Positions 41,763 through 51,632 of a stretch of DNA of 64,000 bases are shown piece by piece. Origin of the DNA: Myxacorys almedinensis A (GTDB lineage Bacteria; Cyanobacteriota; Cyanobacteriia; Leptolyngbyales; Leptolyngbyaceae); NCBI RefSeq assembly GCF_010091945.1, contig NZ_WVIE01000006.1, positions 1 to 64,000 of the forward strand. Direction: 5' to 3'. The notes under the pieces were generated by a model. That model was not told the DNA's origin, ran no database searches, and worked only from the letters and a program-made list of their open reading frames with translations. How positions within the stretch are numbered: the stretch's first letter is position 1; the number at the start of each line of letters is the position of its first letter. The position numbers and the translations under genes were made by a program.

Positions 41763-41954
41763 CTGCCCCGTCCGACTACCCCGTACAGTAAACTATCGGT
41801 AAGACGCTCATCAACGGATGTAGTGGAACTAAGAATTCTGCTGCATCCGTTCTTGATTTACTGCCAAAATAAACCAAGGGACAATTCAGGCACAGGAAAG
41901 ATTCTTGTCAATCTCCCTCTCCCTCCCATCCCATACCCCATTCCCTCCTTGCAT

Positions 41955-44837
41955 ATGTCTGTAACAGAACCCGGATCTTACAAAGACACCGTTAATCTTC
42001 CCAAAACTAAGTTTGATATGCGGGCAAACGCCGTCAAGCGCGAGCCAGAACTACAAAAATTTTGGGCAGAGCAAGAAATTTACGAAAAGTTGTCTCAGAA
42101 CAATCCTGGCGACCTGTTTATCTTGCATGATGGGCCTCCCTACGCTAACGGCGCGCTGCACATTGGGCACGCGCTCAACAAAATTCTCAAAGATACGATC
42201 AACAAATACAACCTGCTGCAAGGGCGCAAGGTGCGGTATGTGGCAGGATGGGATTGCCATGGCTTGCCGATCGAACTGAAGGTCTTGCAAGCCCTCAAAC
42301 CCGACGAACGAAGACAGCTAACCCCCCTCACCCTGCGTCAGAAGGCAAAAGACTTTGCTTTGGCAGCAGTTGAACAGCAGTTACAGAGCTTCAAACGCTA
42401 CGGCGTCTGGGGAGATTGGCAGCATCCCTATCTCACCCTGAAGCCCGAATACGAAGCCGCGCAAATTGGGGTATTTGGGCAGATGGTGCTCAAAGGGTAC
42501 ATTTACCGTGGCTTAAAACCAGTGCATTGGAGTCCGAGTTCTAAGACCGCCCTTGCCGAAGCAGAACTGGAATATCCTGAAGGTCATACGTCCCGCAGTG
42601 TGTTTGCGGCGTTTGAAGTGCGAAGTTTGGCGAAGGATCTGATGACGCCGCTTGATCCGTTTTTAGGAGAGTTGGGCGTTGCCATCTGGACGACAACCCC
42701 GTGGACGCTTCCCGCCAATCTTGCGGTCAGTGTGAATCCTGATTTGGTGTATGCCGTCGTTGAAGTCGGTGAGAATGCGTTTGGACGATTCAAATACTTA
42801 ATCGTGGCAAAAGATCTTGTCGATCGCTTAGCGGAAACCTTCGGAACAACTCTTGAAGTGAAAGCGACGATGATGGGACGGTTGCTAGAGCATTGCACTT
42901 ACAAACATCCCCTCTACGATCGCATCAGCGAAATTGTGATCGGCGGCGATTATGTCACCACTGAGTCGGGGACAGGATTAGTTCACACTGCTCCGGGTCA
43001 TGGGCAGGAAGATTATCAGGTCGGACAGCGCTATGGCTTGCCCATCCTTGCGCCGGTCGATGACAACGGCAACTTTACCGAAGAGGCAGGGCAGTTTCAA
43101 GGGCTAAACGTCTTGGACGACGGAAATACTGCCGTGATTGAAGCGCTTGCCGCCGCCGGTTCCCTTCTCAAAGAAGAACCGTATGTTCATAAATACCCCT
43201 ACGATTGGCGCACCAAAAAACCGACGATCTTCCGGGCTACCGAGCAGTGGTTTGCCTCGGTCGAAGGCTTTCGAGACGAAGCGCTTAAAGCGATCGCATC
43301 GGTCAACTGGATTCCCGAACAGGGCGAAAACCGCATCACCCCAATGGTTGCAGAACGATCCGACTGGTGTATTTCTCGTCAGCGCAGTTGGGGCGTGCCG
43401 ATCCCCGTCTTCTATGACGAAGAAACCAATGAGCCGTTATTAAACGAAGAAACGATCGCTCACGTTCAGGCGCTGATTGCTGAGAAAGGCTCCGATGCTT
43501 GGTGGGAACTGCCGATCGAGGCTCTCTTGCCTACCAAATATCACGGACGCCCCTACCGTAAAGGCACCGACACGATGGATGTATGGTTTGACTCTGGCTC
43601 TTCGTGGGCATCGGTGGTTGAGCAGCGCCCAGAGTTGCGCTATCCCGCCGATCTATATTTAGAAGGCTCTGATCAGCACCGGGGTTGGTTTCAATCTAGC
43701 TTGCTCACCAGCGTGGCGGTGAAGGGTCATGCGCCTTACAAAACGGTGCTCACCCATGGCTTTGTGCTGGATGAAAAGGGACGCAAGATGAGCAAATCTC
43801 TCGGTAATGTCGTCGATCCGTACGTCGTCATTGAAGGGGGCAAAAACCAGAAAGAAGAACCGCCGTATGGGGCTGATATCTTGCGCCTGTGGGTGTCTTC
43901 GGTGGATTACTCTAACGATGTTCCCTTGGGCAAAACCATTCTCAAGCAAATGTCGGATGTCTACCGCAAGATCCGCAATACGGCTCGATTTTTGCTGGGC
44001 AACCTGCACGACTTTGATCCAACGACTCATGCGGTTCCCTATGAGCAATTGCCCGAACTCGATCGCTACATGCTACACCGGATCACCGAAGTTTTTGAGG
44101 ACGTGCAAGACTCGTTTGAGACGTTCCAATTCTTCCGCTTTTTCCAAACAATCCAAAATTTCTGCACGGTTGATTTGTCTAACTTCTACCTCGACATTGC
44201 CAAAGATCGCTTGTACATCAGTGCTGAGGATGCATTCCGACGGCGCAGTTGTCAGACGGTGTTAGCGATCGCGCTCGAAAACTTAGCCAAAGCGATCGCG
44301 CCCGTCCTCTCTCACATGGCAGAAGATATCTGGCAATATCTCCCCTATCCGACGCATCACACCTCTGTGTTCCAAGCCGGATGGGTCACGCTGGATAAGC
44401 GTTGGAAACAGCCCGCCCTCAAAGCCCAATGGGAGAAGCTAAGGCACGTTCGCGCCGAGGCAAACCGAGTCTTAGAGCAAGCCCGAACCGAAAAAGCGAT
44501 CGGGTCTTCTCTCGAAGCCAAACTGCTGCTTTTTGTTGCTGATGCTGACCTCCGGCAAACCCTGCACGCTTTTAATCCTGCCGACAGCTTACGCGGAAAT
44601 CGGGTTGACGAGTTGCGCTATCTCTTCCTCACCTCCCAAGTCGAACTGCTCGACTCTGCCGATCTACTCCAGGGCATGAAATATGCGGTGCAAACCGATG
44701 CCTCAGCCATTGGCGTTGTTGATGCGGAAGGCAAAAAGTGCGATCGCTGCTGGAACTACTCTCCGTCTGTCGGCACATCAATCGAGCATCCCTTGATCTG
44801 CGATCGCTGCATTCCGGCTCTATCGGGTGAGTTTTAG
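41955..44837 (+). CDS. ileS: isoleucyl-tRNA synthetase
   Basis: Charges tRNA-Ile. The 960-residue class I enzyme has the HIGH motif in [16 protein letters not shown], the WDCHGLPIE segment, an editing domain, KMSKS in [11 protein letters not shown], the anticodon-binding region, and a C-terminal zinc finger (CDRCWNYSP and CDRCIPAL). It lacks the CAAD domain that the neighbouring valS carries. I chose the ATG at 41955 ([10 protein letters not shown]); the frame extends upstream to 41823 with non-family sequence. Its last 18 bp overlap the convergent WD40 gene. Confidence 0.97.
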   Translation: MSVTEPGSYKDTVNLPKTKFDMRANAVKREPELQKFWAEQEIYEKLSQNNPGDLFILHDGPPYANGALHIGHALNKILKDTINKYNLLQGRKVRYVAGWDCHGLPIELKVLQALKPDERRQLTPLTLRQKAKDFALAAVEQQLQSFKRYGVWGDWQHPYLTLKPEYEAAQIGVFGQMVLKGYIYRGLKPVHWSPSSKTALAEAELEYPEGHTSRSVFAAFEVRSLAKDLMTPLDPFLGELGVAIWTTTPWTLPANLAVSVNPDLVYAVVEVGENAFGRFKYLIVAKDLVDRLAETFGTTLEVKATMMGRLLEHCTYKHPLYDRISEIVIGGDYVTTESGTGLVHTAPGHGQEDYQVGQRYGLPILAPVDDNGNFTEEAGQFQGLNVLDDGNTAVIEALAAAGSLLKEEPYVHKYPYDWRTKKPTIFRATEQWFASVEGFRDEALKAIASVNWIPEQGENRITPMVAERSDWCISRQRSWGVPIPVFYDEETNEPLLNEETIAHVQALIAEKGSDAWWELPIEALLPTKYHGRPYRKGTDTMDVWFDSGSSWASVVEQRPELRYPADLYLEGSDQHRGWFQSSLLTSVAVKGHAPYKTVLTHGFVLDEKGRKMSKSLGNVVDPYVVIEGGKNQKEEPPYGADILRLWVSSVDYSNDVPLGKTILKQMSDVYRKIRNTARFLLGNLHDFDPTTHAVPYEQLPELDRYMLHRITEVFEDVQDSFETFQFFRFFQTIQNFCTVDLSNFYLDIAKDRLYISAEDAFRRRSCQTVLAIALENLAKAIAPVLSHMAEDIWQYLPYPTHHTSVFQAGWVTLDKRWKQPALKAQWEKLRHVRAEANRVLEQARTEKAIGSSLEAKLLLFVADADLRQTLHAFNPADSLRGNRVDELRYLFLTSQVELLDSADLLQGMKYAVQTDASAIGVVDAEGKKCDRCWNYSPSVGTSIEHPLICDRCIPALSGEF

Positions 44838-47800
44838 ATCGTGCGCCTCGTAATCTTGACAAATCGCTCGAACTTCTTGCTCAGAGGGATGGGTAGCAAG
44901 ATAATCTTTGAGCCAGTCACACCCAGACTTCATCAAGCGATTGAGGTCTGAGGTTAAGTTCCACACCTTCACCGTGTTGTCATATCCCGCAGACACCAGC
45001 GTTTGACCATCCGAACTAAAGCTAAGGCTGAGGATGCGATTGTGATGCCCTTGAAGGGTTGCCCGAAGCGTTCCATCGGCAACATTCCACAGCTTGATGG
45101 TGGCATCGCTGCTGGCGGTCGCCACACTTTTACCATCCGGACTAAAATGCACCCGGCTAATATCTCCTCGATGTGCCTGAATGGTGTTTAGCACCGATCC
45201 AGTTTGGATGTGCCAAATCTTCAGCAGGCTGTCGTTGCCTCCTGAGGCGAGAAGCTGGCTATCTGCGCTGAAATCAACACTTAGAACTTGGCTGCTATGG
45301 CGATCGAAGGTTTTGAATAGTTTCCCAGTGTTGACCTCCCAAATCCGCGAGGTGAGATAGTTGCAGGCTGACCCGATCAGTTTGCCATCCGGACTAAAGT
45401 TGAGACTGCCAATCCCACAGCGCTTCTGAGGATCGGTTTCGTCAAAAATGGTTCTGATCAGCGTTCCGGTCTCAACCTCCCAGAAGTTCATTTTCTTGCC
45501 CCGCCCACCCCCGGCGGCTAAGAGTTTGCCGTCTGGGCTAAATCGCACACTGCCAAAGGGATGGGGATCACTAAGAGTTTGCAGCACTGCCCCTGTTTTC
45601 GCATCCCAAAGTTTGACGGTGAGATCAGAACTCGCAGAAGCAAGCCGAGTGCCATCCGGACTAAATCGCACACTCCTCACGGCTTTGCTGTGTCCCTTGA
45701 AGCGCTTGAGAAGGTTACCCGTTTCGACATCCCAAAGTTTGACCGTGCGATCGAGACCACCCGCCGCAAACGTTTTGCCATCAGGGCTGAGACTGACGCT
45801 AATCAAGTCCTCTTGCGAAACCCCGTAAGTTTTGGGTTCACTAAGCTGCACCTTCCACAACCGCACGACACCATCGACGCCACCAGAAGCTAGAAGCTGG
45901 CTATCGGGGCTAATTTCTATCCCCCAAGTCCGCCCGTAATGCCCTTTGAAGATTTGGGGCTGCGTGGTCTCATCGTCGAGGTCTGCCAACGTCCACAGTT
46001 TCACCGTACCCTCTGAGCTACCCCCCGCGAGAAACTTGCCATCGGCACTAAATCGGACACTCCAAACCGGGCTGCGATCGAAGTCCAAGGTTCGGAGCAG
46101 CGTACCGTCTGAGACCTGCCAGACCTTGAGTGTGCCATCTTCACTGCCCGATGCCAGCAGTTGACCATCGGCGCTAAAATGAACGCTTCTCACACTGCGA
46201 TTATGACCAGTGAGTTGGCGTTGCTCACGCCCGTCTCTGACATTCCATAGCCGCACTGTTTTGTCTGCGCCGCTTGAGGCTAACATCGTACCGTCTGCAC
46301 TAAAATTCACACTCGTTGCCCAGCCTCGATGACCTTTGAGGGTATGAAAGAGGGTGCGATCGGAGACCCGCCAAAGTTTAATGGTTTGATCAGAGCTACT
46401 CGACGCTAGAACCTGTCCATCGGGGCTAAACCTGACACTTCTCACCCAATCTGGATGCGCCTTCCAAGCGTTGAGCAACGTGCCGTCCGAAACCCGCCAA
46501 AGCTGCACCGTGCCGTCTCGACCCGAAGAGGCTAGCGTTTGACCATCGGGACTAAAGTGAACACTCCAGAGACGGCTGCGATCGGGCTTCAGGGTTCGGA
46601 GCAACGTTCCTCCTTTCACGCGCCATAGGTTCACCGTGCCGTCTTCGCTTGCCGACGCCATCAGTTGACCATCGGGGCTAAACGCGACTTCTAAAACGCT
46701 GAGAGAATGCCCTTCGAGACGGTTTACTTCTCGAATGCCATAGAGAGACTGTTGCAGCACTGAGGTGACTTGTTGGCGCGTTTCGGGTTTGACGGGTTGA
46801 GACTGTTGTAGCGTGTTTAACGTGTTGCCCGCTTTTAGGGCAGTCAGTAGCGCTGAAAAGGGACTTGATTCATAGTCTTTTTGGGCGGAAAAGCTGAGGA
46901 GGGACAAATCGGCGTCATTCAATTCTTGGCGTGCGTGCTTGACTTGGACGCTAACGATCGCAGCCACAATCAAGGAAGTCATGAGAATGATTGAACCCAG
47001 TCCTACGATGCGTCTGGCTTTTTGCTGAGCGTCTACAAGTTTCGCCTGAGCCGTTTCTTGGGCAATAGATAGCGTTTCATTAGCATCCGCTAAGATTTGG
47101 CTCTCCTCCGCTTGGGTCAAAAGCGCTTGCTGAACTTCGTGTTTTTCTAGATCTTGACTGGCTGCCAAAAAGCGATAGTCTAACGCGCTTAAATCTTGGA
47201 GATCAGCCCAGTGTAAAGCGTCTTGCAGTGCTTGCCCCCGCAGAAGGCGCGATTCATCTTGGCATTCCGACACTATCCAAGCTGTAAACGATTCTGCATA
47301 AGGACGGCGTTTCTCAAACTGTTTATTAACCCATGTTTGATTAAAAACTTGAGCATAAATTTGGTTGTAAACTTTTAACTTTCCTTCCTGTTTTACAACG
47401 AGTCCTGAAAGCTGCAATTCAGTTTGTTCAGAACTATTATCAGATAAAAGTTCACCGTGTTGCAAAATGTGTTGATAAAGACCTAAAAAACGACCGATAC
47501 GCTGTTCATTCCGAAGGAGGCGATCGCGGATCGTCCTCAAATGCTCTGGCTCATCCTGGGCTTCCCAGTTTTCAATCACGTGGGTTTGAATCAACTGAGC
47601 CACTGCGCCGGGTTGCAGTCGAGGTTCAGTCCGAGCCATTTGGGCGACAAGGTGACAGATTTTCTGGGTTAAAAAAGGCTGTCCTCCAGTCCAAGCTAAG
47701 ATTTCTTGAAGCGTCGCTTGCGGATCGGCTGCGCTGTTGGCGAGTCCTTTTGCGAGAGGTTGGGCTTCGTGGGGTTGAAATCCATGCAACGCGATCGCAC

Positions 47801-48419
47801 GACCAATATTAAAGGGAGTTTGAGTTTTGTCTGAGATCAAATCCGAAGGGGTTGCAACTCCTAGAAGGGCAAACGTCAGGCGATTGTAGTGGGAATGATC
47901 GACTCGCCGATTGTAGAAAAAGCGAATTAGAGCAAAGAAGTCATCTAAGGAAAAATCTTGACTGAGAACTCGATCGATTTCATCAATAAAAATAACAATA
48001 TTATCGGTAATTTCTGTTAGAAGAAACTCATCAATAAACAAACTGAGACGCTGCACAGGCGAGAGTAAATCTTGCTGCGATCGCCACCACGATCGCCAAT
48101 CAATCTTACTGCTCAATTGACAGCTACTGACGAGCGCATTAATAATTCCGGCATACCACTTTTCTGCGGTAACACCCTGTTTACCAATTCCAGTCAAATC
48201 GACAAAAGCACAGGTAATTCCATCGGTTTTGAGCCGCTGCATTGTCTGTACACGCAGGCTAGACTTACCCATTTGCCGAGAGTTCAGCACATAGCAAAAT
48301 TCTCCTGCCTTCAGCGCTGTATAAAACTCTGAGTCCGCCTGTCGCCTTACATAACTAGCCGCTTCGATTGGCAGACTTCCACCCACTTGATATTCATAGT
48401 TCGATGATAATCTTTCCAT
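44820..48419 (-). CDS. AAA-like ATPase / 14-repeat WD40 membrane protein
   Basis: A 1199-residue cyanobacterial signalling-type protein. Residues 1-330 are an AAA-like (AAA_35/STAND-type) NTPase: [19 protein letters not shown]-loop-like [14 protein letters not shown], Walker B-like [13 protein letters not shown] helical linker leads to one TM helix (about 480-502, [19 protein letters not shown]). Then come 14 consecutive WD40 repeats (FSPDGxxLASxSxDxTVKLW), enough for two seven-blade propellers. Such proteins are thought to assemble signalling complexes. The gene ends inside ileS by 18 bp on the opposite strand. Ligand and output are unknown. Confidence 0.85.
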   Translation of the reverse strand: MERLSSNYEYQVGGSLPIEAASYVRRQADSEFYTALKAGEFCYVLNSRQMGKSSLRVQTMQRLKTDGITCAFVDLTGIGKQGVTAEKWYAGIINALVSSCQLSSKIDWRSWWRSQQDLLSPVQRLSLFIDEFLLTEITDNIVIFIDEIDRVLSQDFSLDDFFALIRFFYNRRVDHSHYNRLTFALLGVATPSDLISDKTQTPFNIGRAIALHGFQPHEAQPLAKGLANSAADPQATLQEILAWTGGQPFLTQKICHLVAQMARTEPRLQPGAVAQLIQTHVIENWEAQDEPEHLRTIRDRLLRNEQRIGRFLGLYQHILQHGELLSDNSSEQTELQLSGLVVKQEGKLKVYNQIYAQVFNQTWVNKQFEKRRPYAESFTAWIVSECQDESRLLRGQALQDALHWADLQDLSALDYRFLAASQDLEKHEVQQALLTQAEESQILADANETLSIAQETAQAKLVDAQQKARRIVGLGSIILMTSLIVAAIVSVQVKHARQELNDADLSLLSFSAQKDYESSPFSALLTALKAGNTLNTLQQSQPVKPETRQQVTSVLQQSLYGIREVNRLEGHSLSVLEVAFSPDGQLMASASEDGTVNLWRVKGGTLLRTLKPDRSRLWSVHFSPDGQTLASSGRDGTVQLWRVSDGTLLNAWKAHPDWVRSVRFSPDGQVLASSSSDQTIKLWRVSDRTLFHTLKGHRGWATSVNFSADGTMLASSGADKTVRLWNVRDGREQRQLTGHNRSVRSVHFSADGQLLASGSEDGTLKVWQVSDGTLLRTLDFDRSPVWSVRFSADGKFLAGGSSEGTVKLWTLADLDDETTQPQIFKGHYGRTWGIEISPDSQLLASGGVDGVVRLWKVQLSEPKTYGVSQEDLISVSLSPDGKTFAAGGLDRTVKLWDVETGNLLKRFKGHSKAVRSVRFSPDGTRLASASSDLTVKLWDAKTGAVLQTLSDPHPFGSVRFSPDGKLLAAGGGRGKKMNFWEVETGTLIRTIFDETDPQKRCGIGSLNFSPDGKLIGSACNYLTSRIWEVNTGKLFKTFDRHSSQVLSVDFSADSQLLASGGNDSLLKIWHIQTGSVLNTIQAHRGDISRVHFSPDGKSVATASSDATIKLWNVADGTLRATLQGHHNRILSLSFSSDGQTLVSAGYDNTVKVWNLTSDLNRLMKSGCDWLKDYLATHPSEQEVRAICQDYEAHDLKLTR

Positions 48420-48643
48420 GATCTAAAGGATTAAAATCTATGCTCAAGTATACTATGTTTGCCTTAGCTAAGGATTGCTAGAAAACAAAAACCTGATTTC
48501 TTCCTACTTTCGATTTTTATTTTATATTCGCCTGATTTTTTCCAATTTATGATCGCTTCAAACCTCTGATTTATTCCTATGGCAACGCTCACTAATGAGA
48601 TAGAAACTATTAAGTATTCAATCAGCTTTAAGGAGCTACTCTC

Positions 48644-49021
48644 ATGTTGAAACGCAAACTATCAACTCGTTCAATGATCGCTCTCGGTATTCTTGCTTCT
48701 AGTGCTTTGATCGCTCCTGCGGTACTTGCTGTGCAAATCTACGGCACACAAGACACAGGAGATAAGGTGCTCATCCGATACCACCGATCAGACTGGGTGA
48801 AAATTCAGCCAAAACAATCGGGAACCCTCGCCTGGAACTGCCCTTCTAATGCGTATACCGTGGGTGGAGGGTTTGAGACACGAGCAGAACAGGGCAACAG
48901 CAGCAGCGGATTTAGTATGATCCACTCTTTCCCATCGAGTGAACACCAATGGACGGTGCGGTTCCGAAATACAGATGACATTGCTCGTGATGTGAGAGTT
49001 TACAATATCTGTGCAGACTGA
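48644..49021 (+). CDS. exported hypothetical protein
   Basis: A 125-residue protein with a Sec signal peptide (KRKLSTR, hydrophobic core, cleavage likely after VLA). The mature part has two cysteines (WNCPSNAY and NICAD) that may form a disulfide, and a beta-rich, Gly/Ser/Trp-containing sequence (GGGFETRAEQGNSSSGF). Start is well supported by AAGGAG 10 nt upstream. No family is recognised. It lies between the two AAA-like genes. Confidence 0.75.
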   Translation: MLKRKLSTRSMIALGILASSALIAPAVLAVQIYGTQDTGDKVLIRYHRSDWVKIQPKQSGTLAWNCPSNAYTVGGGFETRAEQGNSSSGFSMIHSFPSSEHQWTVRFRNTDDIARDVRVYNICAD

Positions 49022-49050
49022 TGCTGATTTGCATTCGATAAAACCTCTGC

Positions 49051-49073
49051 GGGGCAGGCATTTTACCTGCCCC
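49051..49073. terminator. bidirectional hairpin between convergent genes
   Basis: A perfect 8-bp stem, GGGGCAGG (49051-49058) with CCTGCCCC (49066-49073), has a 7-nt loop. It sits between the exported gene and the convergent AAA-like gene. Neither side has a strong T-tract, so efficiency is uncertain. Confidence 0.55.
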
Positions 49074-49096
49074 AAAACTTTACGAAAAACCAATTA

Positions 49097-50458
49097 TTAA
49101 GCCAATACTCGACAAAAGTACTCGCGATATAAATTGCACCAAGGCATCACATCATTATCCTTTCGCTTCACCAGTCCCATGCTGTGTAATTTATAAATCT
49201 GCATCGAATCTAAATTTACAGGATTGGATGCTGTGACGACCTGCTGTAGCGCTTGCAGCAATTGCGGAGCTTGTTGTAGGGCTTCCAAATGTCGCCGCAA
49301 ATGGGCGCTATAAATTCCGGCTTCTGTAGATGCAGAGTGCAGCAATTGCTCCAGGGTAATTTTCGCAGAACTCACCTCATACATCGCCAATCGCACCAGG
49401 TAAGGATGCCCGCCAACCATCTGAGTTAAGTTTTCTACTTGTGCATCCGTCCACGTCAGTTGATGAAGATGGGCTAACGCTTGAATTTGCGTTTGATCAA
49501 ACTCTCCCAACTCAATAGGAACTCCCGCATTAAAGGGCGATTGGTTTATGTCTAGGGGAATGTAAACCTCGGTTGAGTGCGCGATCGCAAGCCGAAGTTT
49601 TTTCCAAATGTCATGCACCTTTGCTTTTTCATGCCAACTGCGTAACATGCCCAAAAAGTCTTCGATCACCGCCGTGTAGGAGAAGATGCGATCGATATCA
49701 TCCAATCCTAAAACGACGGCATAATTAATGTTTGCTAATAAATACTCTTCAAAGTACAGGGTACAGTTATCATTGCTGCCCAAAATCTCTGTATCCCAGT
49801 AGTCATGCAGGCGATTTTCAAGCTTTAACTGCCGACCCACAATGCAGCAAAGCCAGCGCAAGAACTTATCTAAATCGGTCAGAATGGCGCGATCGATGCT
49901 GCCTAAATCTAAATACACGGCTTGGCAATTGTGGTAGGTAGCATACGCTAAGATTCGCGTCAGCAGCGAGGTTTTGCCCATCAGTCTAGGGGCTTTAATC
50001 CGAATTAGCGCCCCTGGTTTTGAGACTGTTTCGTAGCAGAGCGCCTCGGCTCCAGAACGCTCTAGGTAGAGTGGAGAATCTAAAGCGACTGCTCCTTCAG
50101 GAAATGGGAGATCCGTCGCAATCAGAGGAATTTCTCTAGGTTCAGATCCGTGACGATCGTGCGATTGGCTTTGCCAAGCTCCAGACGATCGCTTTAGGGC
50201 TTCCTTAAAGTTTTTCTTAGTGACTCGTTCTCCAAGGGCGTTAGACAATTTCTTCCACAGCTTATTACCCACATCTTTATTTAGATATTCCGCGCTGTAG
50301 CCATAACTAATTGCCATATCATCATAAGTTTGGTTCTCCCATGATGCTTGAAGTACTTTAGTTTCAACATCGCTTAGATATTGACCGCTGTGATTGAAAA
50401 TAATGTCGTTGGCGGTTTTTTTAGCATCATTCCAACATAGCTCTGGCTTTAGCTCCAT
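49097..50458 (-). CDS. AAA-like (STAND-type) ATPase with N-terminal HTH
   Basis: A 453-residue protein. Residues about 1-90 (ETKVLQASWENQTYDDMAISYGYSAEYLNKDVG) look like the helix-turn-helix found at the N-terminus of vWA-MoxR-associated and other cyanobacterial NTPases. An AAA-like module follows: PLYLERSGAEALCYE, P-loop-like RLMGKTSLLTR, VVLGLDDIDRIF as Walker B, and the GGHPYLVRLAMYEV sensor region. The second module resembles the NTPase half of the WD40 protein 1.4 kb away. These modules occur in multi-protein conflict/signalling systems of cyanobacteria; no effector domain is fused here. Confidence 0.78.
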   Translation of the reverse strand: MELKPELCWNDAKKTANDIIFNHSGQYLSDVETKVLQASWENQTYDDMAISYGYSAEYLNKDVGNKLWKKLSNALGERVTKKNFKEALKRSSGAWQSQSHDRHGSEPREIPLIATDLPFPEGAVALDSPLYLERSGAEALCYETVSKPGALIRIKAPRLMGKTSLLTRILAYATYHNCQAVYLDLGSIDRAILTDLDKFLRWLCCIVGRQLKLENRLHDYWDTEILGSNDNCTLYFEEYLLANINYAVVLGLDDIDRIFSYTAVIEDFLGMLRSWHEKAKVHDIWKKLRLAIAHSTEVYIPLDINQSPFNAGVPIELGEFDQTQIQALAHLHQLTWTDAQVENLTQMVGGHPYLVRLAMYEVSSAKITLEQLLHSASTEAGIYSAHLRRHLEALQQAPQLLQALQQVVTASNPVNLDSMQIYKLHSMGLVKRKDNDVMPWCNLYREYFCRVLA

Positions 50459-50835
50459 AATGTTAAGTTGACCTTGAATAACGCCGTTTTTGAGATAATT
50501 GATTTGTTAATTGCAAAGCAAGAAATTACTGAAATTCCGCATAAAATATTGGATCAGTTGTATTTTAAGTTCATTATCTCGCGTTTGACAGTACCCATGC
50601 GGGTAATGGTTTTCTAAATGCTGATTTAACCTGACTTTCTCCAATTCGCCTGGGTTTGAGAGCGTTGAAACGTTCTCAGAATGACTGACTTTACTCCCCT
50701 GGTGACACTCGTAGTCTTAGCAGAAAATGGACTCACAAGGGCAAAAACAACTTAGTTCTACACACTGTTCTACACATTGACTCAGTTGGCTGCATAAACC
50801 TTGTCAGTCCCTTCTTATTGCAAAGGAGAATTACG
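50459..50835. promoter_or_regulatory. divergent spacer before the CARDB gene
   Basis: About 377 bp with no supported gene. A 10-bp direct repeat, GTTCTACACA, occurs at 50755-50764 and 50767-50776, one helical turn apart and about 60 bp before the CARDB gene. It could be an activator site or part of the promoter. AAAGGAG precedes the ATG. Confidence 0.45.
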
Positions 50836-51417
50836 ATGAACATCAACCTTAATTTCCCATCCACGATTCGATTGATCGCAGTAGGCACACTTGCCACCGT
50901 ATCTCTAAGTGCCAGCGCGATCGCTCTTGCCGCCTCCGCAGGCATCGCGGCTCCCCCCAATCCTCACCCTGGTCACTGTCCCGACGGTTGGGTTCCCCTT
51001 CCTCCAGGAATGAATCCAGCCTTGGGCGACTGTATGCCGGATAGCTTTGTTCAGCCGGGTGGAGGCGTTGTCAATAACAATCAGTTGCCCGATCTGACAA
51101 TCAAGACCTTCAACATTTCCAAAATCTCTCCACAAAAAGTCAGTGTGCAGGTACTCAATAAAGGCAATGGCATTGCGAAGCGCAGTAAGCTACGCCTGAC
51201 CGTGCAGCAGATCAAAGGAACGCCTGTCAATCGAACGATCGAGGCTAAACTTCCGTTCTTCAAACCGTCTCAGTCTTCAACGATTTTGGTTGATGCAAGT
51301 AGCATTTTGCCTAAAGACGTTGCACTCAGTGATACTGCATTCAAGCTCACTCTCGATAGTACAAATGTTGTCACTGAATCAAACGAATCAAACAATGAAG
51401 CGCTGCACAAGCCGTAA
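50836..51417 (+). CDS. exported CARDB-domain protein
   Basis: A 193-residue protein with a signal peptide (hydrophobic core through ALAASAGIAA), a Pro/Gly/Cys segment (HCPDGWVPLPPGM, DCMPDSF) and a C-terminal CARDB-type Ig-like domain (LPDLTIKTFNI, VQVLNKGNGIAKRSKLRL, NVVTESNESNNEA). CARDB domains are extracellular adhesion or structural modules. Start at ATG 50836 with AAAGGAG at 9 nt; an earlier in-frame ATG (50818) lacks this. It precedes the serine hydrolase gene by 215 bp. Confidence 0.75.
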   Translation: MNINLNFPSTIRLIAVGTLATVSLSASAIALAASAGIAAPPNPHPGHCPDGWVPLPPGMNPALGDCMPDSFVQPGGGVVNNNQLPDLTIKTFNISKISPQKVSVQVLNKGNGIAKRSKLRLTVQQIKGTPVNRTIEAKLPFFKPSQSSTILVDASSILPKDVALSDTAFKLTLDSTNVVTESNESNNEALHKP

Positions 51418-51632
51418 GTAGAAAACTGCACTTGTGATTCATTTAAGTTAACACTTAGATAGCAGTATTCCTCTAGATACAAGGCGATAATAGTATCATT
51501 GAGTAATAGACTCGATACTGCTAGAACAACTTGTTCGCTTCATTCCTAGCATGAATTTTTTCTCGTGCGGGCATGCTCTACCTTCAGTGTCCGCACTCCT
51601 TCCTTAAGTAAATTATAATCTGGAACACCATC

